Origin: Nitrospirota bacterium
GTDB taxonomy: Bacteria; Nitrospirota; UBA9217
Direction of reading: 5' to 3'
Length of the DNA: 46,082 bases
Assembly (NCBI GenBank): GCA_020052615.1
Contig: JAGVOT010000112.1
Span: forward strand, 1 to 46,082
The position numbers were made by a program, and so were the translations under genes. Positions within the stretch are counted from its first letter, which is position 1. Every line of letters begins with the position of its first letter. Below, piece by piece: positions 6,806 to 16,309 of this stretch. Under the pieces are notes generated by a model. The model was not told the origin of the DNA and ran no database searches. It was given only the letters and a program-made list of their open reading frames with translations.

Positions 6806-7837
6806 ATGCCGAAGCAACTGGTTATCCTGGTTCATGGAATGGGTACGCATCCCAAAGGAAATATGCTCAAGGAATTCAGAAAGGCGCTCGCTGATCGGGC
6901 TACGGGATTCGGTATTTCAGATCAGACGTTCCTGGACAAGGTCGATTACCAGGAATTCAATTACAGTGAATATTTCGATGTGATCCGCAAGCAGTTCGCC
7001 GAAAATGCTCAGGCCAGGAGAAAGGGCTTTGCTTATCTGGCGGGCTCCGGATTCGAAGAAAAGCTGCTTTCCCAGCTGACGTCTTTCGAGTCGAACTTCG
7101 GAAAGGATGAGTTCTTCTACACGCACTGGCTCGACGTGATTCTCTATTCAACCATGTATTTCGGCGAAAAGGTGCGCCTTGACTTTATACATTATTTTGA
7201 AAAACTGCACCAGAAATACGGTCATCAGAATGTCCACATCATGTGCCACTCACTGGGCACGGCAGTGGTGCATGATGCCCTGGCTAAGTATTATCGGACT
7301 GACTCCAATCCCTTCGATGACATCCCGGACCTGAGGACGGGAAATTTCAATATCGCCTCGCTCTGGACCTTTGCGAACGTGAGCCGCATGGTGAACCTGC
7401 TGAACGGCCTGACTGATCCGATGCATTCCACAGTGGTGACGGGGAATGATGGCTGCACGAGCAATTTCGTGAATATTCGGCACAAGTACGATCCCTTCAC
7501 CTGGTTCAAGACCTATGATAGAGAGATGGACGACTGCGAAACACTCGAAAACAAGGTATTCAAGAAGGCCAACACCCACGATTTCTACGAGTATGTTACG
7601 GAACCAACTGTTGCAAGGGCGATCCTGAACTTCATCTATGAGAAGACGGTCACGAAGGCCCAGTTCGAAAAGGGGATGACAGACTACAAGAGCGGAAGCC
7701 TGAACCAGGAAGTGAAGGAGCTCAAGGATCTGGTCGATGCGGCAGCAAAAGATATTTCGATCAGTTCGGTAAAAGCGGCTATCGCGCAGTTCAAGATGAT
7801 CCAGAAGAAGATCGATGAGCTCTCGCATGATGCATAA
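6806..7837 (+). CDS. Lipase/esterase-like alpha/beta hydrolase
   Basis: 343 residues. The start opens straight into an alpha/beta-hydrolase strand, QLVILVHGMGTHPKG (oxyanion HG motif). The nucleophile elbow is CHSLGT (Ser ~149) within VHIMCHSLGTAVVHD, and VNIRHKYDPFTWF may carry the acid residue, with a His after it. No signal peptide is seen, so it is probably cytosolic. The C-terminal ~70 residues are helical and charged (LNQEVKELKDLVDAAAKD), a possible coiled coil. ATG 6806 follows AAAAGGAGCCGATC. It heads a run of four same-strand genes with short gaps whose products are exported or membrane-bound. The substrate is unknown. Confidence 0.75.
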   Translation: MPKQLVILVHGMGTHPKGNMLKEFRKALADRATGFGISDQTFLDKVDYQEFNYSEYFDVIRKQFAENAQARRKGFAYLAGSGFEEKLLSQLTSFESNFGKDEFFYTHWLDVILYSTMYFGEKVRLDFIHYFEKLHQKYGHQNVHIMCHSLGTAVVHDALAKYYRTDSNPFDDIPDLRTGNFNIASLWTFANVSRMVNLLNGLTDPMHSTVVTGNDGCTSNFVNIRHKYDPFTWFKTYDREMDDCETLENKVFKKANTHDFYEYVTEPTVARAILNFIYEKTVTKAQFEKGMTDYKSGSLNQEVKELKDLVDAAAKDISISSVKAAIAQFKMIQKKIDELSHDA

Positions 7838-7862
7838 CGTTCCTGCGAACAAGGAGACGGCG

Positions 7863-8927
7863 ATGGATAAGAAAACAGCAGCAATGTGGCTTTGCCTCGT
7901 CCTGGCGACAGTGTGGCATCCATTCGCGGCGATTGCCGGCGAAGCAGAACCGGTCGTCTGTGTTGAAATACAAGAGCCGTACAGCGGCACGTTGTTTGTT
8001 GAACTGTATAAAACCACGAAGAAAACGGCCAAGGCGTTCTGCGAAGAACTCGTCAGAGCAAACGTGGGAAAGGACGCGTACGACAACACGCGCATGAACA
8101 ACACCCTGCGGGATCTGGCGGTCAGGTCGAAAGAGGCGCTTGACCACCTGAAGCTAGGAACGTCCGCGGACTACGGAGCGCAGTTTGACGCGCTCAACTC
8201 GACATTCGCGCATTTTGACCTGAAGAATCCACTGGTGCCCCTATTCAAGACCGAGTCATCGATGGCAGGCGGGCCGGTTGGATATTTTACACCCCTGGAA
8301 AACAAGACCGATCGCTTTGCGATCAATGAAGTGGATGATTGCGCGAAGCTTGCGCCAGGGTCCTCGTGCAGGGCGATCTTCGACGACTTTGCCAAAGCAT
8401 TCAATCCCTATCGTTCCAGCTATGACAAGTTCTATGCAACGAAGAACGCGCAGCTCTTGAAGAATATCGGCGACAAATGGGACAAGTTCCTGGAGGTCAG
8501 CAAATCGCAGACCGTCCTGGAGGTGCTGCTGACGACGTGGGTCAATAAGAGCCACTTCCAGGAGAATCACCTCGTCGGACCGCCGAATTACCAGATCATT
8601 GCGCTGCATCCGCAGCTCGTGTACGACAGTCTGGAAAAGGCGCCTGACGGCAGCAACCAGGCAATGGGTCTTGCCGTTGAATGGGTCGGCGTGAATTTCT
8701 GGGCCCTTAAAGTACCTTTGGGCATTTCTTTTGCCAGCGTCTATGTCGATCGAGCGAACGTGAGGGATATCGGAAATGGAGTCCTGTTGCATATCAACAA
8801 CCACTATGCCATCGGGTGGGCGAATTACGGCCACAACGCGAACAGCGTCTACGTGACCATCGACCTTCTGAAGATGTTCGAAGACAAGAAAGCGAAATAC
8901 GGTGACTACGCGAAGAGCTATCTCTAG
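7863..8927 (+). CDS. Exported protein of unknown function
   Basis: 354 residues from ATG 7863, preceded by AAGGAGACGGCG. The frame is open further upstream, but that extension overlaps the hydrolase gene and would hide a good signal peptide (residues 1-22, MWLCLVLATVWHPFAAIAG). The mature part has Cys at several places (VVCVEI, KAFCEEL, DDCAKLAPGSSC), suggesting disulfides. It has Tyr/Asn-rich beta-type stretches near the end (GVLLHINNHYAIGWANYG). I do not recognise the family. It starts 25 bp after the hydrolase gene, so co-transcription is likely, and it could be the extracytoplasmic partner of the two membrane proteins that follow. Confidence 0.72.
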   Translation: MDKKTAAMWLCLVLATVWHPFAAIAGEAEPVVCVEIQEPYSGTLFVELYKTTKKTAKAFCEELVRANVGKDAYDNTRMNNTLRDLAVRSKEALDHLKLGTSADYGAQFDALNSTFAHFDLKNPLVPLFKTESSMAGGPVGYFTPLENKTDRFAINEVDDCAKLAPGSSCRAIFDDFAKAFNPYRSSYDKFYATKNAQLLKNIGDKWDKFLEVSKSQTVLEVLLTTWVNKSHFQENHLVGPPNYQIIALHPQLVYDSLEKAPDGSNQAMGLAVEWVGVNFWALKVPLGISFASVYVDRANVRDIGNGVLLHINNHYAIGWANYGHNANSVYVTIDLLKMFEDKKAKYGDYAKSYL

Positions 8928-9025
8928 GAGGAGACGGCGAGTGGCCGTTCTTCCCTTAAGCTTTTCCGGCATTAGAGACATTACTTGAGCGGCCATTATG
9001 GCCGTCAACGAAGGAGGGCATCGCG

Positions 9026-10165
9026 ATGAGAAAATACGCAGTTCTCATTATCCTATGCATCTTGACAAGCACGATGTATGTCGCATCAGTCCATGCTGGT
9101 ACTGTGCAGCAGGCGCCGCAAGCGGCCGGAGATTCGCAGAATCCGGCGAATCCGAAAGACAAAGAACAGTCCGGCCCCCAGCTGCTGGATCAGCTCACGA
9201 CTGATCTACTAAAGGTCGTAAAAAACCACCCTATATGGGCGATCGTCATCGGGATGGCATTCCTGGCGCTGATCATCGGCCTGGTCATTCTTGTCTACTA
9301 TGCAAGTCGAATATCAACTGACGTATCGTACCCGAAGCAAAAAGAACCGTTGTTTTTCTTCTGGCTCGGCATGGTCTATACAAGTCTGCTCTTGCTGGCT
9401 GCCGTTGCCTATAACATTCTGGTCGGTCGTAACGACGTATTATTGCTCGGCGGGATACTGCCGATCGCCGTGCCTTGGTTCGGCGCGGTCGGAGCCGTTA
9501 CCATCAGCTTGGAGGGCGTGTTCCTCTGGAACAACCAGTGGGATACAAAGTACAACTACTGGCACATCGGGAGGCCGCTGTTTGGCGCGGTCCTGGGCAT
9601 CGTGGCGTATTTTATTTTCGTAGTTATCGTGACCGCTTCCGGATCGCCGCCGAAATTTCTGGACGCGGGCGGAACAGCAGGCACGACTCCAAAAGACCTT
9701 ATTATATTTTATGTGCTCGCCTTCCTCGTTGGATATCGAGAGGAAACCTTTCGCGAACTCATCAAGCGCGTAACCGATCTTATCCTGAGGCCGGGATCAC
9801 AGACGGCTTCGGAGCCCTCTGCAACCTTCAAAGTCGACGGCAAGCAGGTGAACGAGATCAAGATGCCGGCAACCGCTATAAATAAACCGTCCTCTGTCAC
9901 GGTCGAGGTTCAAAACACAGGCGGCGTATCTCTCATGACACCGGATATAAGTGTAAGCACCGATTCGCCGGGCAATGCGGGGACGTTTGTAAAGGATGGG
10001 GGCCACGATAGCGTATCGGGGAAAGACTTGACTCCCGGTGAAATGAGAACGGTCATGGTGACTTTTACGCCTCAAGTGGCGGGAAGTTTTACGGGAGTAT
10101 TGACCCTCAAGGCCTCGAACCTGTCAACGCCAAGGACAATTCGAATTACCGGAACTGCGCAGTGA
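9026..10165 (+). CDS. Membrane protein with C-terminal Ig-like (ASH/SPD-2-like) domain
   Basis: 379 residues. A cleavable signal peptide (MRKYAVLIILCILTSTMYVASVHAG) is followed by a Gln/Pro-rich linker. About four transmembrane helices follow: PIWAIVIGMAFLALIIGLVI, the FFFWLGMVYTSLLLL region, LLGGILPIAVPWFG and the IVAYFIFVVIV region. From about residue 270 there is a beta-sandwich with the pattern of ASPM/SPD-2/Hydin-type domains (VTVEVQNTGG, MVTFTPQVAGSFTGVLTLKASN). ATG 9026 follows GAAGGAGGGCATCGCG. I do not know its function. Its position suggests a complex with the neighbouring exported and membrane proteins. Confidence 0.72.
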   Translation: MRKYAVLIILCILTSTMYVASVHAGTVQQAPQAAGDSQNPANPKDKEQSGPQLLDQLTTDLLKVVKNHPIWAIVIGMAFLALIIGLVILVYYASRISTDVSYPKQKEPLFFFWLGMVYTSLLLLAAVAYNILVGRNDVLLLGGILPIAVPWFGAVGAVTISLEGVFLWNNQWDTKYNYWHIGRPLFGAVLGIVAYFIFVVIVTASGSPPKFLDAGGTAGTTPKDLIIFYVLAFLVGYREETFRELIKRVTDLILRPGSQTASEPSATFKVDGKQVNEIKMPATAINKPSSVTVEVQNTGGVSLMTPDISVSTDSPGNAGTFVKDGGHDSVSGKDLTPGEMRTVMVTFTPQVAGSFTGVLTLKASNLSTPRTIRITGTAQ

Positions 10166-10217
10166 TGGCGACGAGTCACAGGCCGGTGCGGGCAATAACG
10201 CGGACAGAGGAGATGAT

Positions 10218-11396
10218 ATGGATCTGCGGTCGTCTCAGAATGGTAATTGGGTAGTCCGGCAACTAGTAACGTTTAGGCAAAAGTGGATCGGCATGTCCCG
10301 GATAAAGAGAATAATGTACGTTTCCGGTCTCACCTGCCTTTTTGCGTTACCCTACTGGGCTTTCATGTGCTACTCGGTTGGTTTTGTTCAAGGAATCGAG
10401 TTGCTGCAGAATAACCCGGCCATATCGGTGTTCGAGATTGTATTTAAACCTCTCGCAATTGGCGTCTTTATATCTATTTTTCCAGAGAAGGCTTTCGCCG
10501 ACGCCTGCTGTGGCATTAAGCGTATTGCGATTGCATTGCTTGTTATGTTCGGGCTTCTAACCGTGGGACTCGTTGCTCAAGATGCTTTGACTGCAGTAAA
10601 AGAACGGGTAATTGCTCCCTACGACTTCCCGAACGCTGAGCAGATCACGTTCTTCGACTACGATGCAAAGCTAAGGGAAAGAGTCAAGAATGAAAAGGCA
10701 AAGTCGACAGACAAAGGCAACAAAAGCGAGAAGAATGTCATCATGGTTGACTGCAGTTATGATGGTCTCCTTCTAAAAAAGACACTTCCCGCGGCTGACT
10801 GCTATAAGAAATATACAGATATTATGAAAGAAAAGAAGGACCTGAAGCCGGGGTTTGTCAGCGGTGTCAGTGCCGCAGCGATCTGGGTTCGCTTCTTCAC
10901 TTTTACATCAGTGGCATTCATTGCAGTGACTTTCTGGTATCTGCTTGTCTTCGCATATTCACGGTCGACGTTGCCTACCACTTCGTTTGAAAGCTTGCTG
11001 CTCACCTACGGATTTATCATAGCGTGGTTTCCGCTTCGTATGTATTCGGAATGGTATGCAAATTTTGAAAAACTGGATCTCAATAATTATCCCGCTTTTT
11101 ATTTTGCGGCATTGTTCGCGGTCCTGTTTTTGGGTCTCTTGTTCTGGATGAATACGAAGAATGTCCTTGTCAAAAGCATGGCTGCAGGAATATCGGGGCT
11201 GTCGATACTATTCGCCATTATTGCGAAATTTGATCAAGAGATGTTCAACAGCATCGCAGAGCTCTATAAAAAGATCGGCTGGGTAGGTTTTTTAGGTTTG
11301 ATACTTATTTTGACGGTTTTTCTGTTCGCTCCCGTCATGAATTATGAGAAAGGCGAGCAGCAGGATCAGAAGGAAGAAGGACGGGATGCCGATTAA
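10218..11396 (+). CDS. Multi-pass membrane protein of unknown function
   Basis: 392 residues with about eight predicted transmembrane segments (for example GLTCLFALPYWAFMCY, IAIALLVMFGLLTVGLVA, AFYFAALFAVLFLGLLF and VGFLGLILILTVFLFAPV). A soluble loop of ~110 residues lies between TM 3 and 4 (~130-215); it is Lys-rich and has two Cys (VDCSYDG, AADCYKK). The C-terminus is short and charged. It begins 52 bp after the Ig-like membrane protein (GGAGATGAT before ATG 10218). Base composition here is visibly more AT-rich than in the DUF2339 gene downstream. I do not recognise the family. The 230-bp gap to the next gene shows no gene. Confidence 0.68.
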   Translation: MDLRSSQNGNWVVRQLVTFRQKWIGMSRIKRIMYVSGLTCLFALPYWAFMCYSVGFVQGIELLQNNPAISVFEIVFKPLAIGVFISIFPEKAFADACCGIKRIAIALLVMFGLLTVGLVAQDALTAVKERVIAPYDFPNAEQITFFDYDAKLRERVKNEKAKSTDKGNKSEKNVIMVDCSYDGLLLKKTLPAADCYKKYTDIMKEKKDLKPGFVSGVSAAAIWVRFFTFTSVAFIAVTFWYLLVFAYSRSTLPTTSFESLLLTYGFIIAWFPLRMYSEWYANFEKLDLNNYPAFYFAALFAVLFLGLLFWMNTKNVLVKSMAAGISGLSILFAIIAKFDQEMFNSIAELYKKIGWVGFLGLILILTVFLFAPVMNYEKGEQQDQKEEGRDAD

Positions 11397-11628
11397 AAGG
11401 GTTATGCGTAAAACTCTTTATCTCGTCCAGGCGTGAAAGGTCTGCAATTCATCATGCGGGGACAGAGAGAACCACGGGGGTCAGGTTTACTTAGTTGCCA
11501 AAGGACATGAAAGTAGACCCTATAGACTTTTCCTGACGGGATATATGTTGAAGAAGAAGAGGTATATGTAGAACGCGGAGAAGCAGCGCGGGGGAGCATA
11601 GTGAAACGGAGCATCACAGGAGGCGAGC

Positions 11629-14600
11629 GTGGGTCATGAAGGCTGTCTGGTCATCCTGGTCGTCGGCGTCGTTGTCCTGTTCATCCGCTCTATCAACATC
11701 CGGCGCGATCTGGAATCGCACGTCGAGAAGCTCAAGCGGGAGATCGCGGAGCTGAGAGCGGCAGCGGCCGCGCCGCGGCGGGAAAGCGCGGCTGAGCGGG
11801 TCGAGGCGATGAAGAGACCAGCCGTCGCGCCTGTTCCACACGTTGTCGATACGCCTCCCCCTCCCACCATTCCGCCCGCATCTCCGGTGCCGCCACCGTC
11901 AACCGTTCCCGAGGGAACCGAGGTTGAGCCGCCTCCGATAACGCTTACAACCTCCGGTCTGCCCATGGGGTCCTATCCTCCCTCTGCGCCGGGAACGCCG
12001 GAGGAAGAAGCACGGCCTGCGAAGCCGATCACCCTTCCGCCCGCGCCTGCATATGCCTCTGCCGCACGCGTCGATCTTCCAGACCTGGCTGCCTCGCCGG
12101 AGCCTTCGGAGACCTCCGGCCCGAGCCTGATTGACCGTTGGGAAAAGTTCAAGGCGAACGTGGACTGGGAACTCTTCACCGGCGTCAAGCTCTTCGCCGG
12201 GCTCGGCGGGCTGGCGCTCTTCATCGGCGCCGGGTTCTTCGTCAAGTATTCCATCGACCGGAACCTCATCCCGCCGGAGCTCCGGCTGGCCATCAGCGCC
12301 GTGTTCGGCCTGGCGCTGATCATCGGGTCGGCCCGCATCAACAAGGAACGGTTTTCCGTCCTTCGCCATACCCTGGGCGCGGGCGGCATCGGCGTGCTCT
12401 ATAGTGTTACGTTCGCCGCCACGCTCTACTACCATTACCTGTCAAATCCCGTTGGCTTCGGGCTCTTGACGGTCGTCTCGGCCACGGCCTTCGTGCTTGC
12501 CGTCTTCTTCCGCGGCATTCCCATCTCGGTGCTCGGCGCGCTCGGCGCGTACCTTACGCCGCTTCTGGTAACGACCGGCCAGGGCAGTCTCATGGGTCTC
12601 TTCGTCTACCTCGCCGTGGTGAACATCGGCCTGTTCCAGGTGGTGACGCGCCTGCGCTCCGGCCTCCTGCTGTTCATCGCGACCGTGGGGACGCTCGGCA
12701 CGCTCTTCCTCGCGGCCTTCTCCGGCCGCATCCATCCCGAGAGCATCGTGATCGCCGGGGTCTTCATCGCCAACCTGGCGCTCTTTAGCTTCTTCCTCGA
12801 CCGGGGCAGGGAACAGACCGAAGGGAGCAGGCTCCTGTCCTGGTCCGGTTACACGCTCTATCTCTCGGCAACCCTCGCCGCGCTCTTACTCCTGGACCGG
12901 GACGGCATCGGGCCGCTCCTGATCGCGATCTTCGGCATGGCAGGCAGCGTAGTCCTCGCCTTCCGCGACCGCAGATGGTTTGACGGCGTCGTTCCCTACG
13001 CTGCGATCACCTTCATTCTGGCCTTCCTCTGGACCTGGCTGCGTTTCGATCCCCGCACCCTGTCCTGGGGGTTCCTCGGTCTTCTCTTGTACGGCACCGC
13101 GGGCGGCCTGGGGCCGGTGCTGCTCATTCGCCGCTACGGGCTCGACAAGGTCAACCTGGGATGGTTCCGCGTCTTTCCCGTGGCCCTCGGCGTGATGCTG
13201 CTCGCCGTAGTGCTGAAGGAGCCGAACATCGCCTTCTGGCTCTGGCCCGTGATCCTGCTCTTACAAGTGATGAGCATCATGGTGAGCCTCATCTTCGGCG
13301 GCCTGCTGCAGGCAGCACTCCTCGTGCTGTTCTTCCTGGCCTGCGGCCTTACATGGCTATTTCGCATGCCGCCTGAGCTCGGCAGCCCGATCTTCTTCGG
13401 GTTCTTGCTCTTCGCGGGAGCTGCCTTGGCGCTGGCCATGGTCTATGCCTTCAAGAAGCTGGGCCAATGGCGGTCGGCGCTGACGCAGGACGCTCCCGAC
13501 GCTGCCTCGTGGACCGCAAGCCCGGTCGTGACGGAATGGCTCTCCGCGTTCCCCGCGTCGGCCGTCTTCATCCTCCTTGCAGCCTCCTTCTGGCTGCAGC
13601 GTCCGCTCCATCCCGAAGCCGGGATGGTCACGCTGACCTGCTTCCTTGCTTTGAGCCTCTTCCTCTCCCGACGGCTTTCTGCGCCGGTCATGGGCATGGT
13701 TGTCCTCTTGTCGTCGCTCGTCAGCCAGGCGGCCTGGGCGTTCCGGCCCGACCTGTCCCTGGACCTCCATGTCACGGCGTTCCTCTGGTCAGCGGCGTTC
13801 TTCGTCGCAGCCGTCGTCGCGCCTTTCCTCTTCTTCCGGTCCATCGAAAAATGGGCGCGGCTCTGGATGGCCTGGGCGCTCTTCGAGGTCGGGCAGGGGC
13901 TCTTCGCCATCTGGGCTGCGGACCACATCTGGGTGCGCGAGACGAGCGGGTGGCTTCCGCTCGCGCTGGCCGTGGTAAAGCTTCCTGCGGTGGCAATGCT
14001 GCAGAAGCGGCTGAAGGACCGGCCTGAACGGAACGCCGTGCTCGCCTTCCACGGCGGCGTGCTGCTCTTCTATATATCATCGGTCCCGGTGATGCTGCTC
14101 GACCAGGGCTGGATCGGTCTCACGCTCGTGATCGAGTCCATGCTGCTGCTCTGGCTTAACCGCAGAGTGGTGCACGAGGGCCTGCGCTGGGTCGCATCGT
14201 TCATGGCGCCCATCGGCTTGCTGCTCCTGTTCTTCGCGTTGCCGCAGATGAAGCACCCAGGCGACATGGCGATCCTGAACAGCGCGGTGCTGGCAGTTGC
14301 CGGCGCGGTCGCCGCGCTCGGTTTCGCTGTGCCTCTTAGCAATTTTCCGGACAGGAAGCTCAAGGGCGCTAATCTGCAGGAGTATTTCCGCTGGCTCGCC
14401 GTGGGCAGCGGGTTCTTCCTGCTGAATCTCGCAATAGCCGACATCTTCGCCGAGGCGGATCAGCTCTTCCGCATAGCCCCTGGCCCTGATGCCCTGCAGG
14501 CCATCTGCTACAGCCTGGTCTGGCTGACCTACGGCGCTCTGATCTGGTCGCGGCTGAAGCACTCGGTCGTCATGCGCCATGCCGGGCTCATCCTTCTCTG

Positions 14601-15549
14601 CATGGGTACGGGCTTCCTGCTTATCCTCCCTGTTCTCTTCCCGGCCTTCGTGCCGGCCATGTCGCCGTTCCTGAACCTCGGCCTGCCGGCATACCTGTAC
14701 GGCCTGGTCGTGCTTGCCCTGCTCGTGCGTCTGGAGCTGAAGCAGCAGACCTCGCGGGAGCTCTACAATCTGCTCCTATTGCTGCTGCTCCTGACCGGCT
14801 TCGTCGCGGTGAAGGTCCAGATGAGCTCGGTCGTCCAGCCCGGACAGCCCTTCCGGTTCTTCTTCAACCAGTCGTCGTCCATGGCAGTGGGCTCGGCAGC
14901 AGGCTGGCTCGCCTACGGCCTGGGGCTCCTGTACTGGCCGCGGGGACTGGACCGGCCCTTCCGGATCGCCGGGGTGGTGCTGGTCATCGCGGGACTGGCT
15001 AAGGCGCTGACCTATCCGTTCGCCCACAGCGCGGCATTCGGCGCCATGACGCCGCTCCTGAACACGCCGTCGCTTCTGTACCTGGCGATCGTTATTGTCC
15101 TTGCAGCGCTCACTCTGAATCGGCCGCAGCAGTATTGGCCGTTCGTCTCTCCCACGCTGCGTGCCTTCTGGGGCACGGCGCTCGCTGTTGTGACCTTCTG
15201 CGTGCTGAACATCGAGATATCGAGCGTTTTCACGGAGACGGGGCGGAGCTTCAGCCTCGAGACCTACGGCAGCCTTGCTCATCAGCTTTCCTACAGCCTC
15301 GGATGGCTCATTTACAGCATCGGCCTGCTCGTCGTGGGCATCAAGTGGAATACCGGCAAGGTTCGCTGGGCAGCGCTGATCCTGATGGTCGGGACCTCGT
15401 TCAAGATCTTCTTCATGGACCTCTGGCGGCTCGGCCAGCTCTACCGCGTGGCCTCGTTCATAGGACTTGCCGCGGTGCTCATTCTCGTATCGTTCCTGTA
15501 TCAGCGGTTCATGACGGGGAAGGATGGGGAAGAAAAGCAGGAAGGCTGA
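11629..15549 (+). CDS. DUF2339 giant multi-pass membrane protein
   Basis: 1306 residues. GTG 11629 is chosen because AGGAGGCGAGC stands just before it. An N-terminal membrane segment (VILVVGVVVLFI) is followed by a short coiled coil and a Pro-rich linker (~60-150). After that come more than twenty closely packed hydrophobic helices to the C-terminus. The start of the membrane part, DWELFTGVKLFAGLGGLALFIGAGFFVKYSIDRN, is the characteristic DUF2339 opening. Biochemical function is unknown. In many Gram-negatives a DUF3999 gene lies next to it; here DUF3999 is at 24618 and the intervening 9 kb is mostly foreign-looking defence DNA. Confidence 0.9.
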   Translation: MGHEGCLVILVVGVVVLFIRSINIRRDLESHVEKLKREIAELRAAAAAPRRESAAERVEAMKRPAVAPVPHVVDTPPPPTIPPASPVPPPSTVPEGTEVEPPPITLTTSGLPMGSYPPSAPGTPEEEARPAKPITLPPAPAYASAARVDLPDLAASPEPSETSGPSLIDRWEKFKANVDWELFTGVKLFAGLGGLALFIGAGFFVKYSIDRNLIPPELRLAISAVFGLALIIGSARINKERFSVLRHTLGAGGIGVLYSVTFAATLYYHYLSNPVGFGLLTVVSATAFVLAVFFRGIPISVLGALGAYLTPLLVTTGQGSLMGLFVYLAVVNIGLFQVVTRLRSGLLLFIATVGTLGTLFLAAFSGRIHPESIVIAGVFIANLALFSFFLDRGREQTEGSRLLSWSGYTLYLSATLAALLLLDRDGIGPLLIAIFGMAGSVVLAFRDRRWFDGVVPYAAITFILAFLWTWLRFDPRTLSWGFLGLLLYGTAGGLGPVLLIRRYGLDKVNLGWFRVFPVALGVMLLAVVLKEPNIAFWLWPVILLLQVMSIMVSLIFGGLLQAALLVLFFLACGLTWLFRMPPELGSPIFFGFLLFAGAALALAMVYAFKKLGQWRSALTQDAPDAASWTASPVVTEWLSAFPASAVFILLAASFWLQRPLHPEAGMVTLTCFLALSLFLSRRLSAPVMGMVVLLSSLVSQAAWAFRPDLSLDLHVTAFLWSAAFFVAAVVAPFLFFRSIEKWARLWMAWALFEVGQGLFAIWAADHIWVRETSGWLPLALAVVKLPAVAMLQKRLKDRPERNAVLAFHGGVLLFYISSVPVMLLDQGWIGLTLVIESMLLLWLNRRVVHEGLRWVASFMAPIGLLLLFFALPQMKHPGDMAILNSAVLAVAGAVAALGFAVPLSNFPDRKLKGANLQEYFRWLAVGSGFFLLNLAIADIFAEADQLFRIAPGPDALQAICYSLVWLTYGALIWSRLKHSVVMRHAGLILLCMGTGFLLILPVLFPAFVPAMSPFLNLGLPAYLYGLVVLALLVRLELKQQTSRELYNLLLLLLLLTGFVAVKVQMSSVVQPGQPFRFFFNQSSSMAVGSAAGWLAYGLGLLYWPRGLDRPFRIAGVVLVIAGLAKALTYPFAHSAAFGAMTPLLNTPSLLYLAIVIVLAALTLNRPQQYWPFVSPTLRAFWGTALAVVTFCVLNIEISSVFTETGRSFSLETYGSLAHQLSYSLGWLIYSIGLLVVGIKWNTGKVRWAALILMVGTSFKIFFMDLWRLGQLYRVASFIGLAAVLILVSFLYQRFMTGKDGEEKQEG

Positions 15550-15575
15550 CCCTCTTTTTCACTTTGATAGTCCGG

Positions 15576-15620
15576 TATAATTTCTTGATTTTCGCTAATA
15601 TAAGTAATACTATGTATTAC
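15576..15620 (+). promoter_or_regulatory. brnT promoter -10 and perfect operator palindrome
   Basis: TATAAT at 15576-15581 has no clear -35. Downstream, GTAATAC (15604-15610) and GTATTAC (15614-15620) form a perfect 7-bp inverted repeat around TAT, directly before the RBS CCGGAGGG. Toxin-antitoxin operons are usually repressed by their own antitoxin at such a site, so this is the likely operator. Confidence 0.6.
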
Positions 15621-15636
15621 CTCCGGAGGGACTACA

Positions 15637-15909
15637 TTGTTCATCAAGGAATTTGAATGGGACGAGGGCAATGTTGTGCATATTGAACTTGGTCATGGTG
15701 TAAAGCCCGAAGAGGCGGAAGAAGTCTTCGCGAGCAGGCCGATATATCGAAAAACGAAGAAGGGCCACTACGTCGCGATGGGGCCGACGGAGGAAGGGCG
15801 TTACCTTACTGTAGTGTTTGCCATGAAAAATAACGGCGTTGCGCGGGTCATCACGTGCTGGGACATGGATAAAGCGGAAATCAGGTACTGGCAGAAACAT
15901 CGAGGTTGA
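15637..15909 (+). CDS. brnT: BrnT-family (DUF497) toxin
   Basis: 90 residues from TTG 15637, chosen for the RBS CCGGAGGG six bases before it. The sequence follows the BrnT pattern: an early FEWDEGN..H motif, EEAEEVFASRP, GRYLTVVFAMK, and a C-terminal RVITCWDMDKAEIRYWQK in place of the usual RvItaRdm..Er..Y. BrnT has a RelE-like RNase fold and inhibits translation by cutting RNA. The next gene, 18 bp away, encodes the antitoxin. This is the left edge of the island that separates DUF2339 from DUF3999. Confidence 0.85.
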   Translation: MFIKEFEWDEGNVVHIELGHGVKPEEAEEVFASRPIYRKTKKGHYVAMGPTEEGRYLTVVFAMKNNGVARVITCWDMDKAEIRYWQKHRG

Positions 15910-15927
15910 AGCGAGGAGGCGGGAGCG

Positions 15928-16218
15928 ATGAAGGCGAAAGCAGGAAAGAAAAAAGTGACTGATGAGGAGTACTACGATAAACGAGGCATTCTCAGCGAAA
16001 TAGTGGAAGGTGAAGTCGCGCTGAGTCTTGAAGACGCGCTCAAGCAGGATATCCTCGCGGGAAAACGAAAGAGGAAATTGCGTAACATAACGATCAAGCT
16101 TGACCCGCTCTATCTCTTGTCGATCAAAAAAGTCGCCACGAAGAAGGGAATTCCCTATCAAACCCTGGTGCGGCAGTGGGTCGCGGAAAATATACGCAAA
16201 GAGTTGAAGATAGCGTAG
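15928..16218 (+). CDS. CopG-type antitoxin (BrnA-like)
   Basis: 96 residues, ATG 15928 after GAGGCGGGAGCG. The N-terminal part includes YYDKRGILSEI. The C-terminal part, KRKLRNITIKLDPLYLLSIKKVATKKGIPYQTLVRQWV, matches the CopG_antitoxin ribbon-helix-helix pattern (strand NITIKLD, then helices with IPYQTL). It would bind and neutralise the BrnT toxin and repress the operon, probably at the palindrome 15604-15620. The classical BrnA N-terminus is not obvious, so I leave the symbol empty. Confidence 0.85.
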   Translation: MKAKAGKKKVTDEEYYDKRGILSEIVEGEVALSLEDALKQDILAGKRKRKLRNITIKLDPLYLLSIKKVATKKGIPYQTLVRQWVAENIRKELKIA

Positions 16219-16309
16219 GGGGGAAGCATAATTAGAAACAACGTCGCTTCCTCAACGTCCCGGAGTCGGTCCCTGATGTGAGGGGTAGCCGCAGGGCTTG
16301 ACCATATCC

